Origin: Bacillus salipaludis | GTDB lineage: Bacteria > Bacillota > Bacilli > Bacillales_B > DSM-18226 | Direction: 5' to 3' | DNA length: 64,000 nt | NCBI RefSeq assembly: GCF_004358205.1 | Contig: NZ_SMYO01000005.1 | Span: 372,001 to 436,000 of the forward strand | Shown: in pieces, positions 1 through 9,320 of the stretch | How positions within the stretch are numbered: the stretch's first letter is position 1 | How the letters are laid out: each line of letters starts with the position of its first letter | Made by a program: the position numbers and the translations under genes | Notes under the pieces: model-generated | What the model saw: the letters and a program-made list of their open reading frames with translations, nothing else | What the model was told of the DNA's origin: nothing | The model's database searches: none

Positions 1-764
1 TCATTGAAATTAAGCATCTTTTTTATCGTTATGAAAAAGATACGGTCCTTGAGGACATTAATCTTTCAGTTCCAGACGGCTCTTTTTTAGCGATTGTCGG
101 ACCAAACGGTTCAGGAAAGTCAACGCTTTTAAAGCTAATCCTAGGTCTTTTGAAACCGCAAAAAGGCGATATTTATTTATTCAACCAAGAGCTAAGTAAA
201 TTTAAAGATTGGCAAAAAATTGGTTATGTCTCCCAAAAGGCCAATTCTTTTAATACCGGATTCCCGGCAACTGTATTCGAAGTCGTCTCGAGCGGCCTAA
301 CAAAAAAAATAGGGATGTTCCGGTTCTTTAAGAAAGAACATTCACAAAGGGTAATGGAGGCACTCGAGGCAGTCGGAATGGATAAATTCAGCAGGCGGAA
401 TATTGGTGAGCTTTCAGGTGGTCAACAGCAGAGAGTATTCATAGCACGTGCACTTGTCAGCGAACCGAAGCTCTTAATCCTAGATGAACCGACGGTCGGA
501 GTAGACGCACAAAATGTAAATTCGTTTTATCAAATGCTGGGAAATTTAAATCACAAGAGGGGAATTACCCTTTTACTGGTGACCCATGATATTGGCACGA
601 TATCAGAAAAGGTAACACAAGTCGCCTGCCTAAATAAACATATGCATTTTCACGGGGATACAGAGGAATTTGAGAGGTATAGAACAGAAGGTATCTCGGA
701 TTTCTATGGGCATGGTGTTCACATGCTATCCCATCAACATGATCATGGAGGCGAGTCAGATTGA
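1..764 (+). CDS. znuC: Zinc ABC transporter ATP-binding protein, 5' end outside the window
   Basis: This is the ATPase subunit of a high-affinity zinc importer, acting on the cytoplasmic side of the membrane. The reading frame is open from base 3, so the start lies upstream of the window. Visible motifs in order are Walker A (GPNGSGKST), the ABC signature (LSGGQQQR), Walker B (LLILDEP) and the switch His (VTHD). The C-terminus is His-rich (GHGVHMLSHQHDHG), as in ZnuC/AdcC zinc importers. It overlaps the permease gene by 4 nt, and the Fur-family zinc regulator follows, so zinc is the most likely substrate; manganese is the alternative. Confidence 0.9.
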   Translation, partial: IEIKHLFYRYEKDTVLEDINLSVPDGSFLAIVGPNGSGKSTLLKLILGLLKPQKGDIYLFNQELSKFKDWQKIGYVSQKANSFNTGFPATVFEVVSSGLTKKIGMFRFFKKEHSQRVMEALEAVGMDKFSRRNIGELSGGQQQRVFIARALVSEPKLLILDEPTVGVDAQNVNSFYQMLGNLNHKRGITLLLVTHDIGTISEKVTQVACLNKHMHFHGDTEEFERYRTEGISDFYGHGVHMLSHQHDHGGESD

Positions 765-1606
765 TTCAAGGAATTTTTCATTATGAATTTTTACAAAATG
801 CCTTTTTAACCGGAATCATGATTGGCTTCCTCGCTCCTTTATTAGGTGTATTCATTGTTGTAAGAAGACTTTCCTTAATTGCCGATGCCTTAAGCCATGT
901 TACGCTGGCAGGAATTGCAGCAAGTCTTTTAATCGAAAAATACTTCACGGTGATGGCGGGGTTAAATCCACTTTATTTGGGGATGGCCTTTTCAGTGGGC
1001 GGCTCCTTATTTATTGAAAAGCTAAGAGGAGTTTATAAACATTACCAAGAATTAGCGATTCCGATTATCCTTTCAAGCGGGATTGGACTTGGAGTTATCT
1101 TTATTTCACTTGCCAATGGATTCAACACTGATTTATTTAGTTATTTGTTTGGCAGTGTATCGGCGGTTAGCCGTACTGATTTATGGGTTATTTTTATTAT
1201 TTGTCTTTTAGTCGTTCTTGCAATTATTTTATTGTATAAAGAATTGTTTTTATTATCATTTGATGAAGAGCATGCCAAGGCATCTGGAATTGCAGCCAAA
1301 AGTATTCATTTTATTTTTATCGTAATGGTCGCACTTGTCATAGCGGCTTCGATGCGGATTGTCGGAATTCTATTGGTTTCCTCGTTAATGACTTTACCTG
1401 TTGCTGCAAGTATCCGAATTGCCAAGGGGTTTAAACAGACTATTTTCTTTTCAGTGCTCTTTGGGGAAATCGCTGTAATGGGAGGACTCTTTACTGCTTA
1501 TTATTTAGATTTGGCACCAGGTGGAACGATTGTCATGATTGCAGTTCTTATTTTAATTTTTTCCATTCTTTCTAAAAAAATGACCGTTCATAAACAGGTG
1601 CAATAG
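761..1606 (+). CDS. znuB: Zinc ABC transporter permease
   Basis: Membrane permease of the ABC-3 family (ZnuB/AdcB), 281 aa, with about eight hydrophobic segments. It would form the zinc channel that the upstream ATPase drives. The TTG start at 761 overlaps the end of znuC, and a GGAGG sits 9 nt upstream, so the two are translationally coupled. The family motif region [17 protein letters not shown] near residue 35 is present. The gene ends 12 nt before zur, giving one operon of uptake genes and regulator. No substrate-binding lipoprotein gene is visible here; it would have to be upstream of the window or unlinked. Confidence 0.92.
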   Translation: MIQGIFHYEFLQNAFLTGIMIGFLAPLLGVFIVVRRLSLIADALSHVTLAGIAASLLIEKYFTVMAGLNPLYLGMAFSVGGSLFIEKLRGVYKHYQELAIPIILSSGIGLGVIFISLANGFNTDLFSYLFGSVSAVSRTDLWVIFIICLLVVLAIILLYKELFLLSFDEEHAKASGIAAKSIHFIFIVMVALVIAASMRIVGILLVSSLMTLPVAASIRIAKGFKQTIFFSVLFGEIAVMGGLFTAYYLDLAPGGTIVMIAVLILIFSILSKKMTVHKQVQ

Positions 1607-1617
1607 AGGTGAAACAC

Positions 1618-2031
1618 GTGAACGTTAATGATGCAATACAATATTTAAAAGAAAAGGGTTTTAAGCACACAGGGAAAAGGGAAGAAATGCTGCAGCTATT
1701 TGCGGATAGTGATAAATATTTAACGGCTAAGGATGTGTTAGACCGATTAAAAGAAGGGTATCCTGGATTGAGTTTTGATACCATCTACCGCAATCTTTCT
1801 TTATTTGTAAAAATGGGAATCCTGGAAATGACTGAATTGTCGGGGGAAAAGCATTTTCGTTTTACCTGCTCCCATCATAGCCACCACCATCATTTTATTT
1901 GCCTTGACTGCGGAAAGACAAAAGAGATTGAAACTTGTCCCATGAATGAGTTAAGTGAGGATTTAATCGGGTATGATATATCGGGCCATAAATTTGAGAT
2001 TTACGGAAGATGCCCGGACTGTATCCAATAA
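1618..2031 (+). CDS. zur: Zinc uptake regulator, Fur family
   Basis: Zinc-sensing transcriptional repressor, 137 aa. An N-terminal winged helix (region [13 protein letters not shown]) is followed by a His-rich metal site ([24 protein letters not shown]) and a C-terminal CPDC. The two CxxC pairs make the structural zinc site of Fur/Zur proteins. I chose GTG at 1618 because B. subtilis Zur (YqfV) starts at the matching MNV and an AGAGGTGA lies upstream; GTG at 1609 is the alternative. It is co-transcribed with znuCB, so it probably controls its own operon. No Zur operator is visible because the operon promoter is outside the window. Confidence 0.93.
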   Translation: MNVNDAIQYLKEKGFKHTGKREEMLQLFADSDKYLTAKDVLDRLKEGYPGLSFDTIYRNLSLFVKMGILEMTELSGEKHFRFTCSHHSHHHHFICLDCGKTKEIETCPMNELSEDLIGYDISGHKFEIYGRCPDCIQ

Positions 2032-2068
2032 AGATAATAAAAAAACAGTTTGTTTAAATAAGCTGTTA

Positions 2069-2100
2069 GGCTGTCGAAAATCTTTCGATAGCCTTTTATT
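2069..2100 (+). terminator. Rho-independent terminator of the znuCB-zur operon
   Basis: The hairpin GGCTGTCGAAA / TTTCGATAGCC is followed by a T-rich run, 38 nt after the zur stop. Confidence 0.85.
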
Positions 2101-2170
2101 TTATTTGTTACTTTAATAATTCACAGCGTTAATTTATTCTAATTTTAGAGTTTTGTCGTGCAACAAGTTT

Positions 2171-2228
2171 GTTGATTTCCCCTCCAGGACCTCCCCGTGG
2201 AAAGCGAGTGACCGGAGCGGAAATCAAC
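2171..2228. repeat. Short copy of a Bacillaceae interspersed repeat (GTTGATTTCC...GGAAATCAAC)
   Basis: The ends are inverted: GTTGATTTCC at 2171 and GGAAATCAAC ending at 2228. The GC-rich centre contains GTGGAAAGCGAG and CCGGAGCGG. A second, longer member with the same end and the same GGAAAGCGAG core lies at 32567-32691. From memory this is a common intergenic repeat in Bacillaceae genomes. It has no coding capacity. Confidence 0.7.
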
Positions 2229-2292
2229 AGGCCCTTTTGCAGGGACAATCAATAAATTTGACAAAGTAAAAAATTGAAAATACCCTTTCTGT

Positions 2293-2385
2293 AAAAAAAA
2301 CAGCTTGTCATTGATCTGCCCCCCCTAAGTTGGATTATTAGTCCAACCTAAGGGGGTCACTTCATCATAACAAGATGTTTTTTTT
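2293..2385. terminator. Long imperfect palindrome between zur and yqfW, probably a bidirectional terminator
   Basis: A run of A and CAGCTTGTC at 2293 is mirrored by ACAAGATG and a run of T ending at 2385. The inside stem is CCCCCTAAGTTGGA / TCCAACCTAAGGGGG around a TTATTAG loop. On the minus strand it directly follows yqfW, so it can terminate that gene. Its length of about 93 bp and palindromic ends would also fit a small MITE-like element. Confidence 0.6.
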
Positions 2386-2389
2386 GTAA

Positions 2390-2989
2390 TTAAACGGTTA
2401 GTATCGCTTTTTTTTCTTCATGATTTGTTTTTAACCAATGTTCAACCCATTTAAATGCTTCAAACCAATTGTTGACACGGACCACCCCAGATGGAATTGG
2501 ATCTTGGTTATAGGGGGTATTAAATAAAATAACCGGGATATGACATTCTTCATGTATCATTACAGCATTATCGTGCTTATCCTCAAAAAATATGTCAACC
2601 CGATGTTTTTTTACCGTCTCAACTTTATCATGTGATCCAATTAAATCAATGTTATGGTAGGTTAACCCTTTTTTTCTGAACCAATTTTTTGTATTTTCTA
2701 GTAAATGTGGGCCGCGGGCGCTGATGAAATATAGTTGATGTTGATCCTTCCACATATTTAGAATATCGTCAGCACCGTCTGAAAGAGGTGACTCCTCATA
2801 GATCTTTGGCTCGTTTTCACTAAACCATTTTGAAAATTCCTCTTCCGGAACATTTACAAAGGGAGTCAAATCGTATTGGTTTATATCGGAAAGGTGAAGA
2901 TTTAACCCAAAGTCTTTATTTATAAAGGGTAAAAGCGCTGAAGGACTTGTTACCGTTCCATCAATGTCAATGCCAAATTTTTTTTTCAT
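2390..2989 (-). CDS. yqfW: HAD-family putative nucleotidase (YqfW type)
   Basis: Haloacid-dehalogenase hydrolase of the YqfW/UPF0655 type, 199 aa, with the catalytic DIDGT motif near the N-terminus (Asp nucleophile), a mid-protein SARG segment (motif II), and a Lys/Asp cluster (FFEDKHDNA, motif IV). It is likely a phosphatase acting on a small phosphorylated metabolite; the substrate is unknown. Start is ATG at 2989 with AGGTGA 5 nt upstream, rather than the GTG inside that ribosome-binding site. The position next to zur and yqfX matches B. subtilis. Confidence 0.85.
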   Translation of the reverse strand: MKKKFGIDIDGTVTSPSALLPFINKDFGLNLHLSDINQYDLTPFVNVPEEEFSKWFSENEPKIYEESPLSDGADDILNMWKDQHQLYFISARGPHLLENTKNWFRKKGLTYHNIDLIGSHDKVETVKKHRVDIFFEDKHDNAVMIHEECHIPVILFNTPYNQDPIPSGVVRVNNWFEAFKWVEHWLKTNHEEKKAILTV

Positions 2990-3172
2990 TGCCGTCACCT
3001 ACATTGCTAATTAGTATCTTATTTTATTGTACCAAAGAGAGTTATTACACTAAAGCTAAATATTTTTGAAGTTCTTGAAGAAAAACCCTATTGCAGACAA
3101 ACATTAACAAACTAAAAAGAAAAAGAAAACAAATACTAATAAGGCTCCTATAACTGAAAGTGAGGGATCAAG

Positions 3173-3544
3173 ATGGCAGACCAAGAGAGAGACACTGGGG
3201 TGCGTGAAAATACCGAAAGTGCATACATTGGACAAGACATCCCAAATAACCCTTCAGACTATAGGGAAGAAACGGCAGCAGAAATTGCTGCACCTATACC
3301 TGTTGCTAGGCGGAGGGAACATGATGATATTAGAGGCCGGGCAGAGGCTGGAACGGGTACTGGTTATGTTGCATTAGCACTATCGATTTTATCTCTGTTT
3401 GTATTGCCGATTCTTTTTGGTGCAGCAGGTATTGTGTTAGGATTCATTGCTAGAGGCAGAGGTGCAACTGGTCTCGGTGCATGGGCAATCGGGATTGGTG
3501 TCGTATCGATTATCATCGGTATTTTTATCCTCCCATTCTTTTAA
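3173..3544 (+). CDS. yqfX: Membrane protein YqfX
   Basis: A 123-aa protein with a charged N-terminal half of about 60 residues and two C-terminal transmembrane helices (YVALALSILSLFVLPIL and GAWAIGIGVVSIIIGIF), joined by a glycine-rich turn with RGRG. Sequence and gene order match B. subtilis YqfX, whose function is unknown. GTGAGGGATCAAG precedes the ATG. It is followed by a shared terminator facing ispG. Confidence 0.85.
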   Translation: MADQERDTGVRENTESAYIGQDIPNNPSDYREETAAEIAAPIPVARRREHDDIRGRAEAGTGTGYVALALSILSLFVLPILFGAAGIVLGFIARGRGATGLGAWAIGIGVVSIIIGIFILPFF

Positions 3545-3575
3545 CCAATAACCTGCAATAGGGGCAATTGATACG

Positions 3576-3614
3576 AAAAAACCCGGTAGTTTTTAATTAA
3601 CTACCGGGTTTTTT
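3576..3614. terminator. Bidirectional terminator between yqfX and ispG
   Basis: A near-perfect stem AAAAAACCCGGTAGTT / AACTACCGGGTTTTTT with a TTTAATT loop. It serves both converging genes. Confidence 0.92.
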
Positions 3615-3615
3615 C

Positions 3616-4725
3616 TTATCTCGTCACTTTTTCTTCTGCAGCTTTTTTCCTGAAATATTCCTCTGCGACTTGGTCTATTTCTTTTTTCAATTCTTCGACC
3701 ATTTGGTCTTCTGGAACTTTACGGACAATTTCTCCTTTTCTAAATAACAGGCCTTCACCGCGGGCACCTGCAATCCCAATATCAGCTTCCCGTGCCTCAC
3801 CAGGACCATTGACAGCACATCCCAGCACAGAAACCTTGATAGGGGCCTTAATGTTCTGAATGTATTCTTCCACTTCATTAGCAATACTAATTAAGTCGAT
3901 TTCAATCCGTCCACATGTAGGACATGAAATGAGTGTTGCGGCATTGGAGGAAAGTCCAAATACCTTTAAAAGTTCTCTTGCTACTTTGACTTCTTCAACA
4001 GGGTCCGCACTTAAAGATACTCGAAGTGTGTTTCCAATCCCTTTGTTGATGATTGCTCCTAATCCAGCTGCACTTTTCACTGTTCCGGAAAAGAGTGTCC
4101 CCGATTCTGTAATCCCCAAATGTAGTGGATAATCAAAAGCACGAGCAGCTTTTTCATATGCTTCAATTGCAAGATTGACATCAGATGCTTTCATGGAAAC
4201 AATGATGTCGTGGAAATCGAGATCTTCAAGAATTTTGATATGATGGAGGGCGCTTTCGACCATTCCATCAGCAGTTGGATAGCCGTATTTTTCAATGATT
4301 CGCTTTTCAAGAGAGCCGGCGTTTACACCGATACGGATTGGAATCCCGCGTTCTTTTGCCGCTTTTACAACAGCTTCAACTTTTTCTCGTTTTCCAATAT
4401 TACCAGGATTGATACGGATTTTATCTGCTCCGCCTTCAATCGCCTTTAATGCCAATTTATAATCAAAATGGATGTCAACTACAAGTGGAATATTAATTCT
4501 TTTTTTAATTTCAGATATAGCATTGGCAGCACGCTCATCCGGACAAGCTACCCTGACAATTTGACATCCGGCTTCCTCTAGTCGCTTGATTTCGGCTACT
4601 GTAGCCTCGACATCATGTGTTTTAGTGGTTGTCATACTTTGTATAATGATTTCATTGTTTCCGCCAATCGTTAAATTACCAACTTTAATTGGCCGGGTTT
4701 TCGTACGATGTATAATTTCACTCAC
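3616..4725 (-). CDS. ispG: 4-hydroxy-3-methylbut-2-enyl diphosphate synthase (flavodoxin)
   Basis: IspG (GcpE), 369 aa, converts ME-cPP to HMBPP in the MEP isoprenoid pathway using a [4Fe-4S] cluster. The N-terminal TIM barrel ([19 protein letters not shown]...) is followed by the C-terminal cluster domain with ISCPTCGR and [11 protein letters not shown] supplying the three Cys ligands. Start is GTG at 4725 with AAAGGAG 13 nt upstream. It is transcribed alone and ends in the shared terminator. This is the same position as yqfY/ispG in B. subtilis. Confidence 0.96.
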   Translation of the reverse strand: MSEIIHRTKTRPIKVGNLTIGGNNEIIIQSMTTTKTHDVEATVAEIKRLEEAGCQIVRVACPDERAANAISEIKKRINIPLVVDIHFDYKLALKAIEGGADKIRINPGNIGKREKVEAVVKAAKERGIPIRIGVNAGSLEKRIIEKYGYPTADGMVESALHHIKILEDLDFHDIIVSMKASDVNLAIEAYEKAARAFDYPLHLGITESGTLFSGTVKSAAGLGAIINKGIGNTLRVSLSADPVEEVKVARELLKVFGLSSNAATLISCPTCGRIEIDLISIANEVEEYIQNIKAPIKVSVLGCAVNGPGEAREADIGIAGARGEGLLFRKGEIVRKVPEDQMVEELKKEIDQVAEEYFRKKAAEEKVTR

Positions 4726-4860
4726 GTGGAATTCGCTCCTTTAAATTGGAATTCGAATAAAAGGTAAATAATAATCAAATCAATTTATTTTATCAGTCAT
4801 TTACTAATCTTGACAAGACAAACGGTTTTATCCCGATTACTTAGATTAATCAGAACTTGA

Positions 4861-5190
4861 TTAATTTGAATAATCAGGAAATTGATAAGTGGCCCCAACT
4901 TGAATTTTTTCGGGTGAATATCCAGGATTTAAAAGTTTGAAATCCTTTACTAAATCGGTAATCGACACGGGCAGGGGCTTCTTTAATTGATGTTCAACAA
5001 TGGATATCACCGTTTCACCTGGTTCAACGGTTGCTTCAAAAGAAGGAATAGCTGATTTTTTTTGTGAATTAGGTTCGACCTTTGCCTCGACTGTTTGGAT
5101 TGAATCGCTTGGCAGCGTACCGACCGTTAAGTCAATGTATATAACATATATAATCAAAGCAGTAAGCACTAGACCAAATAATTTCTTCAT
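4861..5190 (-). CDS. yqfZ: LysM-domain membrane protein YqfZ
   Basis: A 109-aa protein with one N-terminal membrane helix or signal anchor (LFGLVLTALIIYVIYI) and a C-terminal LysM module from about residue 60 to the end, starting VEPGETVISIV. It would bind peptidoglycan at the outside of the membrane. Start is ATG at 5190 with GGAGG just upstream; the longer upstream frame has no site. It corresponds to B. subtilis YqfZ, a mother-cell sporulation-type protein of unknown role. Confidence 0.82.
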   Translation of the reverse strand: MKKLFGLVLTALIIYVIYIDLTVGTLPSDSIQTVEAKVEPNSQKKSAIPSFEATVEPGETVISIVEHQLKKPLPVSITDLVKDFKLLNPGYSPEKIQVGATYQFPDYSN

Positions 5191-5253
5191 ATGTACAGAC
5201 CTCCAAAAGGAAAGTTTGTACATTTTTATGCTTGTCCACTTTTAAATAGACCA

Positions 5254-5280
5254 AAAAACACACCAAAAATGGTGTGTTTA
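5254..5280 (-). terminator. Terminator of yqgB
   Basis: The stem AAACACACC / GGTGTGTTT around an AAAAA/T loop is followed on the minus strand by a run of six T. It touches the yqgB stop. Confidence 0.85.
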
Positions 5281-6051
5281 GTCGATTTTTTTCGGTTTTG
5301 GTATTTCATTGATTGCTAAATATAACACAATGATGATGACAAACCAGTTAATTAAAAAGCTGTTTGGTACAGAGGTCTTTAATGCAGCCATAATGGTGAA
5401 GAATAGGGTCGGTAATGTTTCACTATAAGCAGCCATTCTCCATAAATGACGGTAATTTAATTTTCTTCCTAGAAGGTTTTTTAATGCTAATCCAATAAAG
5501 GCTAAAACGGAAACCTCAATAAAACTTGCCGCACTTGAAAATAAATAAATTAAAAGAGCAGCGATCGGAATAATGATCGTTTTCATATCGTCTAAAGCTT
5601 GAATGAAGTCCATTAAATCATTTTGAGCTATGTGTAATCCTTGAAGCATTGAATAAGGATAGGTTTGGACCTCTCCACCGGAGGCTAATACAAACTCGTC
5701 CTTTAATAAGGCAAAGGCATTTTCCTCATCGGCAACATCCTTTTCAGAGACAGCTCCTGTCGGATCAAGCATGATGGAGAATTGATTTTTATTGATGGTA
5801 ATGGGAACTTTCGTATCTGCTTCAAGTTTGCCGTTCTTAATTTCAAATGAAGGAATTTCATCTTTAATAACAGTCCTTGCCGTGTCAATACCGTTTGCAA
5901 GGGAAGTACTTAAATAATATACAGACGGGAGAATAGAAATGAAAGTAAGGAAAAATACATATAAAATTGTTTTTCCAATACCCTGAAACCGAAATAGAGC
6001 TATATCCTTAGGGGAATATAAACTTTTATAAAATTGTTTAAAAATATTCAT
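5278..6051 (-). CDS. yqgB: DUF1189 membrane protein YqgB
   Basis: A 257-aa DUF1189 protein. One membrane helix near residue 30 is followed by an extracytoplasmic domain of about 120 residues (IPSFEIKNGKLEADTKVPI) and four C-terminal helices. The sequence FKQFYKSLYSPKDIALFRF at the N-terminus is typical of the family. A role connected with maltodextrin transport or envelope stress has been suggested for relatives, but the function is not known. Start is ATG at 6051 with AAGGTGG upstream. yqgA and yqgC of B. subtilis are missing around it. Confidence 0.82.
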   Translation of the reverse strand: MNIFKQFYKSLYSPKDIALFRFQGIGKTILYVFFLTFISILPSVYYLSTSLANGIDTARTVIKDEIPSFEIKNGKLEADTKVPITINKNQFSIMLDPTGAVSEKDVADEENAFALLKDEFVLASGGEVQTYPYSMLQGLHIAQNDLMDFIQALDDMKTIIIPIAALLIYLFSSAASFIEVSVLAFIGLALKNLLGRKLNYRHLWRMAAYSETLPTLFFTIMAALKTSVPNSFLINWFVIIIVLYLAINEIPKPKKID

Positions 6052-6152
6052 AATGACCACCTTTATATTGATTCACCATTCTATTGTAGCCGCTTAAAGC
6101 GTTATATACAAGAATGATCAAAGTTAACAAAGGTAAATTGAAAATTCCTCGC

Positions 6153-6857
6153 TTAATTAATTCCGCAAATTTCATTTTTACAATTCTGGCAGTCAACTTC
6201 TTGTTTCAGGTAACTTAATTTTTTGATAATGAATTTTTGCTGATCATAGGAAATGATTTCTTTCTCTCTCAAATCTTTTAATAATCGTTGAATGACTTCC
6301 CGTGTTCCAAATGTTAAATTGGCTAGCTCCTGATGGGTTATGGGGATGTCGATGAGAATTCCATCAGGAGTTGCAACCCCGTAGGAATTGCTAAGACGAA
6401 TTAAAATTGAATATAAACCGCCCCTTTTTCCATTCATAATTAAATCCATGCATTTTATTTGGGCCTTGATATAACTGATGCTCAACCAAGCGAAGAGAGC
6501 ATTCATGGCATCTGGATCTAAGGAAACAAATTCTTCAAATTGCTCCTTTTTAATCATGATTAGTTCACAGTCTGTGTGTGTTTTTGCGTTAAATTGGTAA
6601 TAGGGGTTTTTAGAAAAAAGCTGATACTCTACCAGAATTTCATGATGACTTAAAATTTTTAGTGTAAAGTCCTTGCCGATTTCATGAACCCTCCCAATAG
6701 CGATACTTCCTTTAACTATTAAGTATATATAGTTTACAAGCTCCTTTTCTTGAAATAGAATCGTGCCAGCTTTAACTTGTTGAATGGGCTCATTTATAGA
6801 AAAAAAATTATGTAATAACTGATAGATCATCATATTTGATTTTTGCATATTCTCCAC
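6153..6857 (-). CDS. fnr: Crp/Fnr regulator with a C-terminal Fe-S cysteine cluster (Bacillus-type Fnr)
   Basis: A 234-aa Crp/Fnr protein: a cyclic-nucleotide-binding fold at about 15-120, a dimer helix, and a winged helix with the recognition segment THQELANLTFGTREVIQRLL. The C-terminus has DCQNCKNEIC, i.e. Cys223, Cys226 and Cys231. This is the C-x2-C-x4-C spacing known for B. subtilis Fnr (Cys227, 230, 235), which binds a [4Fe-4S] cluster with an Asp as fourth ligand; Asp138 here lies close to the matching place. It is probably an oxygen-sensing activator of anaerobic genes. Its position next to sodA is unlike B. subtilis, where fnr is at the nar locus. Confidence 0.82.
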   Translation of the reverse strand: MENMQKSNMMIYQLLHNFFSINEPIQQVKAGTILFQEKELVNYIYLIVKGSIAIGRVHEIGKDFTLKILSHHEILVEYQLFSKNPYYQFNAKTHTDCELIMIKKEQFEEFVSLDPDAMNALFAWLSISYIKAQIKCMDLIMNGKRGGLYSILIRLSNSYGVATPDGILIDIPITHQELANLTFGTREVIQRLLKDLREKEIISYDQQKFIIKKLSYLKQEVDCQNCKNEICGIN

Positions 6858-7211
6858 TCCTCAATTTGATTTAAATGCGGAAAGGGTATCCTGTCAATAA
6901 GTGGTTTTTCATTAATTAGAGACAGGTTTTTCTCATTTAGCTCTAAATGTTGATAGAACAACCTTTTGAAATCATGACAACTTTTTGAAAAATTCCAGGG
7001 ATAGCAATATGTTTTTTTATTTACCTTTTTGATGAATAAAAACTGATATTCAGGGGATTGTATCTTTGTGGTATTAGCGCAGGCATTTCATTTGAAACCG
7101 GCTGATATATTTGGTAATCTTAAGGAGAAAAGCTTTAGAAATATTCTAATATCATTATGATTTTAGTTTACTAAGGCCCAAAATAAAAACGTATACATAG
7201 GAGGATGTAAC
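6858..7211. other. Divergent intergenic region between fnr and sodA
   Basis: About 350 bp without a gene. It must hold both divergent promoters. I recognise a sodA promoter candidate (7092-7120) but no clear Fnr box. Confidence 0.5.
7092..7120 (+). promoter_or_regulatory. Candidate sigma-A promoter for sodA
   Basis: TTGAAA at 7092 and TAATCT at 7115 are separated by 17 bp, about 90 bp before the sodA start. The match is by consensus only. Confidence 0.45.
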
Positions 7212-7820
7212 ATGGCATTCGAATTACCACAATTACCTTATGCAGAAGATGCACTTGAGCCACACATCGACAAAGAAACAATGAACATTCACCACACTAG
7301 ACACCACAATACGTATGTAACAAACTTAAACAACGCTTTAGCAGGAAATGAAGAGTTATTATCTAAGTCTGTTGAAGAAGTAATCTCTAACTTAGATGCA
7401 GTTCCTGAAGCTGCACGTACTGCTGTACGTAACAATGGCGGCGGACATGCTAACCACTCTTTATTCTGGACAATTCTTTCTCCAAACGGCGGCGGTGCAC
7501 CATCTGGCGAATTAGCTGATGCCATCAACAGCAAATTTGGCAGCCTTGAAGCTTTCAAAGAAGAATTTGCTAAAGCAGCAACTACTCGTTTCGGTTCCGG
7601 CTGGGCTTGGTTGGCTGTAAATAACGGAGAATTAGAAGTTACTAGCACTCCTAACCAAGACTCTCCATTAATGGAAGGTAAAACTCCAATTCTTGGTCTT
7701 GATGTTTGGGAGCATGCTTACTACTTAAAATATCAAAACAAGCGCCCTGACTACATCGGTGCATTCTGGAATGTAGTAAACTGGGATGAAGTAGCGAAGC
7801 GTTACAGCGCAGCGAAATAA
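7212..7820 (+). CDS. sodA: Manganese superoxide dismutase
   Basis: SodA, 202 aa, dismutates superoxide to hydrogen peroxide and oxygen in the cytoplasm. The metal ligands are visible: His27 (IHHTRHH), His in [11 protein letters not shown], and Asp and His in [12 protein letters not shown]. The GAFWNVVNW ending and NQDSP segment fit the Mn type. A strong AGGAGG lies 8 nt before ATG. It is transcribed alone and followed at once by a terminator. High codon bias toward abundant-protein codons is apparent. Confidence 0.97.
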   Translation: MAFELPQLPYAEDALEPHIDKETMNIHHTRHHNTYVTNLNNALAGNEELLSKSVEEVISNLDAVPEAARTAVRNNGGGHANHSLFWTILSPNGGGAPSGELADAINSKFGSLEAFKEEFAKAATTRFGSGWAWLAVNNGELEVTSTPNQDSPLMEGKTPILGLDVWEHAYYLKYQNKRPDYIGAFWNVVNWDEVAKRYSAAK

Positions 7821-7830
7821 TTATGTATTG

Positions 7831-7863
7831 AAAAGGACAGCTAACTTTTAGCTGTCTTTTTTA
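7831..7863 (+). terminator. sodA terminator
   Basis: The stem GACAGCTAA / TTAGCTGTC is followed by a TTTTTT run, 11 nt after the stop codon. Confidence 0.9.
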
Positions 7864-7939
7864 ATGGAATTGTTTGCAGAAAGGTGAATAAGAAAATCTT
7901 GCTTGTTAAAGACTACCCTTATGAAAAAGGGGAGTTTTT

Positions 7940-9157
7940 ATGGCAAAAAAATTTAAGTTTTTGGGTGAAGTAGAACTAACAAAGGATCTCACATTATTGC
8001 TATTAATTGGTGGATTATATTCCCTAAGCGTTGCTCTTTCCAACACATTTGTGAACATTTACTTATGGAAACAAACAGGACAATATTCTGATTTGGCATT
8101 GTACAACCTATCCATTGTTGTTCTTCAGCCATTGACCTTTATTTTAGCCGGAAAATGGGCGAAGAAAATTGACCGAGTCATTGTTCTTAGAATTGGTGTA
8201 ATCTTTCTGACATTCTTTTACGTAACTGTTTTAGTAGCCGGGAAACATGCATCAACCTATCTTCTGCTTTTAGGAAGCCTTTTGGGGATTGGCTACGGGT
8301 TTTATTGGCTCGCCTATAATGTTTTAACATTTGAAATAACCGAGCCGGAAACTCGAGATTTCTTTAACGGTTTTTTAGGGATTTTATCATCGGCAGGAGG
8401 TATGATTGGTCCTCTAGCAGCAGGGATTATCATCACACGATTTGAGAAATTTGCTGGTTATTCCATTGTCTTTGGCTTATCACTTAGTTTATTTGCTCTC
8501 GCTGTTTTCTTAAGCTTTTCTTTAAAACGCAGGCCAGCGCATGGAAAGTATTGTTTTACGAGAATTTTGGCGGAAAGAAAACAAAATGAAAATTGGCGTC
8601 TCGTAACGAATGCTCATTTTTTTCAGGGCTTAAGAGAAGGGACGTTTTTGTTTGTCATTTCTGTATTCGTGTACATTTCAACAGGCAGTGAAATGGCCTT
8701 AGGAACTTATGGCCTCCTTAATTCCGGTATTTCCTTTATTGCCTATTACTTTGCCTCAAGGTTAATTAAAAAAAGAGCCAGAAAAAAAGCGATTCTCATT
8801 GGCGGCATCCTTCTTTATTTAGCGATCTTGTTAATTGTTTGGGATGTGAATTTCGTTAAATTGTTAATTTATGCAGCCACCATTGCGATTGCTTACCCAC
8901 TTTTGCTGGTACCATACATTTCAACTACATATGATGTCATTGGTACAGGGTGGAAAGCAGCTGAAATGAGGATTGAATATATTGTTGTTCGGGAAATTTT
9001 CTTGAATGTTGGCAGGGTTGTTTCGATTTTATTATTCTTAGTCGCCATTACTTGGTTTAATGAGAAAAACAGTATCCCGATCCTCCTATTAATATTAGGG
9101 GCGGGACATACATGTATTTATTGGTTTATCAAACGAGTTCAAATACCTACTGCCTAA
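7940..9157 (+). CDS. yqgE: MFS transporter (YqgE type)
   Basis: A 405-aa major facilitator protein with about 12 hydrophobic segments and an MFS cytoplasmic loop feature between helices 2 and 3 (GKWAKKIDRVIVLRIG). The substrate is unknown. It matches B. subtilis YqgE in position between sodA and pbpA. GGGGAG lies 6 nt before the ATG. A terminator follows directly. Confidence 0.85.
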   Translation: MAKKFKFLGEVELTKDLTLLLLIGGLYSLSVALSNTFVNIYLWKQTGQYSDLALYNLSIVVLQPLTFILAGKWAKKIDRVIVLRIGVIFLTFFYVTVLVAGKHASTYLLLLGSLLGIGYGFYWLAYNVLTFEITEPETRDFFNGFLGILSSAGGMIGPLAAGIIITRFEKFAGYSIVFGLSLSLFALAVFLSFSLKRRPAHGKYCFTRILAERKQNENWRLVTNAHFFQGLREGTFLFVISVFVYISTGSEMALGTYGLLNSGISFIAYYFASRLIKKRARKKAILIGGILLYLAILLIVWDVNFVKLLIYAATIAIAYPLLLVPYISTTYDVIGTGWKAAEMRIEYIVVREIFLNVGRVVSILLFLVAITWFNEKNSIPILLLILGAGHTCIYWFIKRVQIPTA

Positions 9158-9159
9158 AG

Positions 9160-9189
9160 CGATGAGAAGAAATTTACTCATCGTTTTTT
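9160..9189 (+). terminator. yqgE terminator
   Basis: The stem CGATGAG / CTCATCG around AAGAAATTTA, then TTTTTT. Confidence 0.88.
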
Positions 9190-9320
9190 CCATTTTTTAT
9201 AAAGAATATGTGACTTTAGTCGATTGTTGTAAATTGGTAAGGGTTGATAATAGTAAAAGTGAGCTTTTTCTTATAGAATAAAGAATGTTATGTTGAGCAA
9301 TAAGGAAGTGAGAATCGATT

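Noticed and set aside
7289..7648. Long minus-strand frame across sodA
   Set aside because: Mirror of codon-biased sodA; no start site and no sensible protein.
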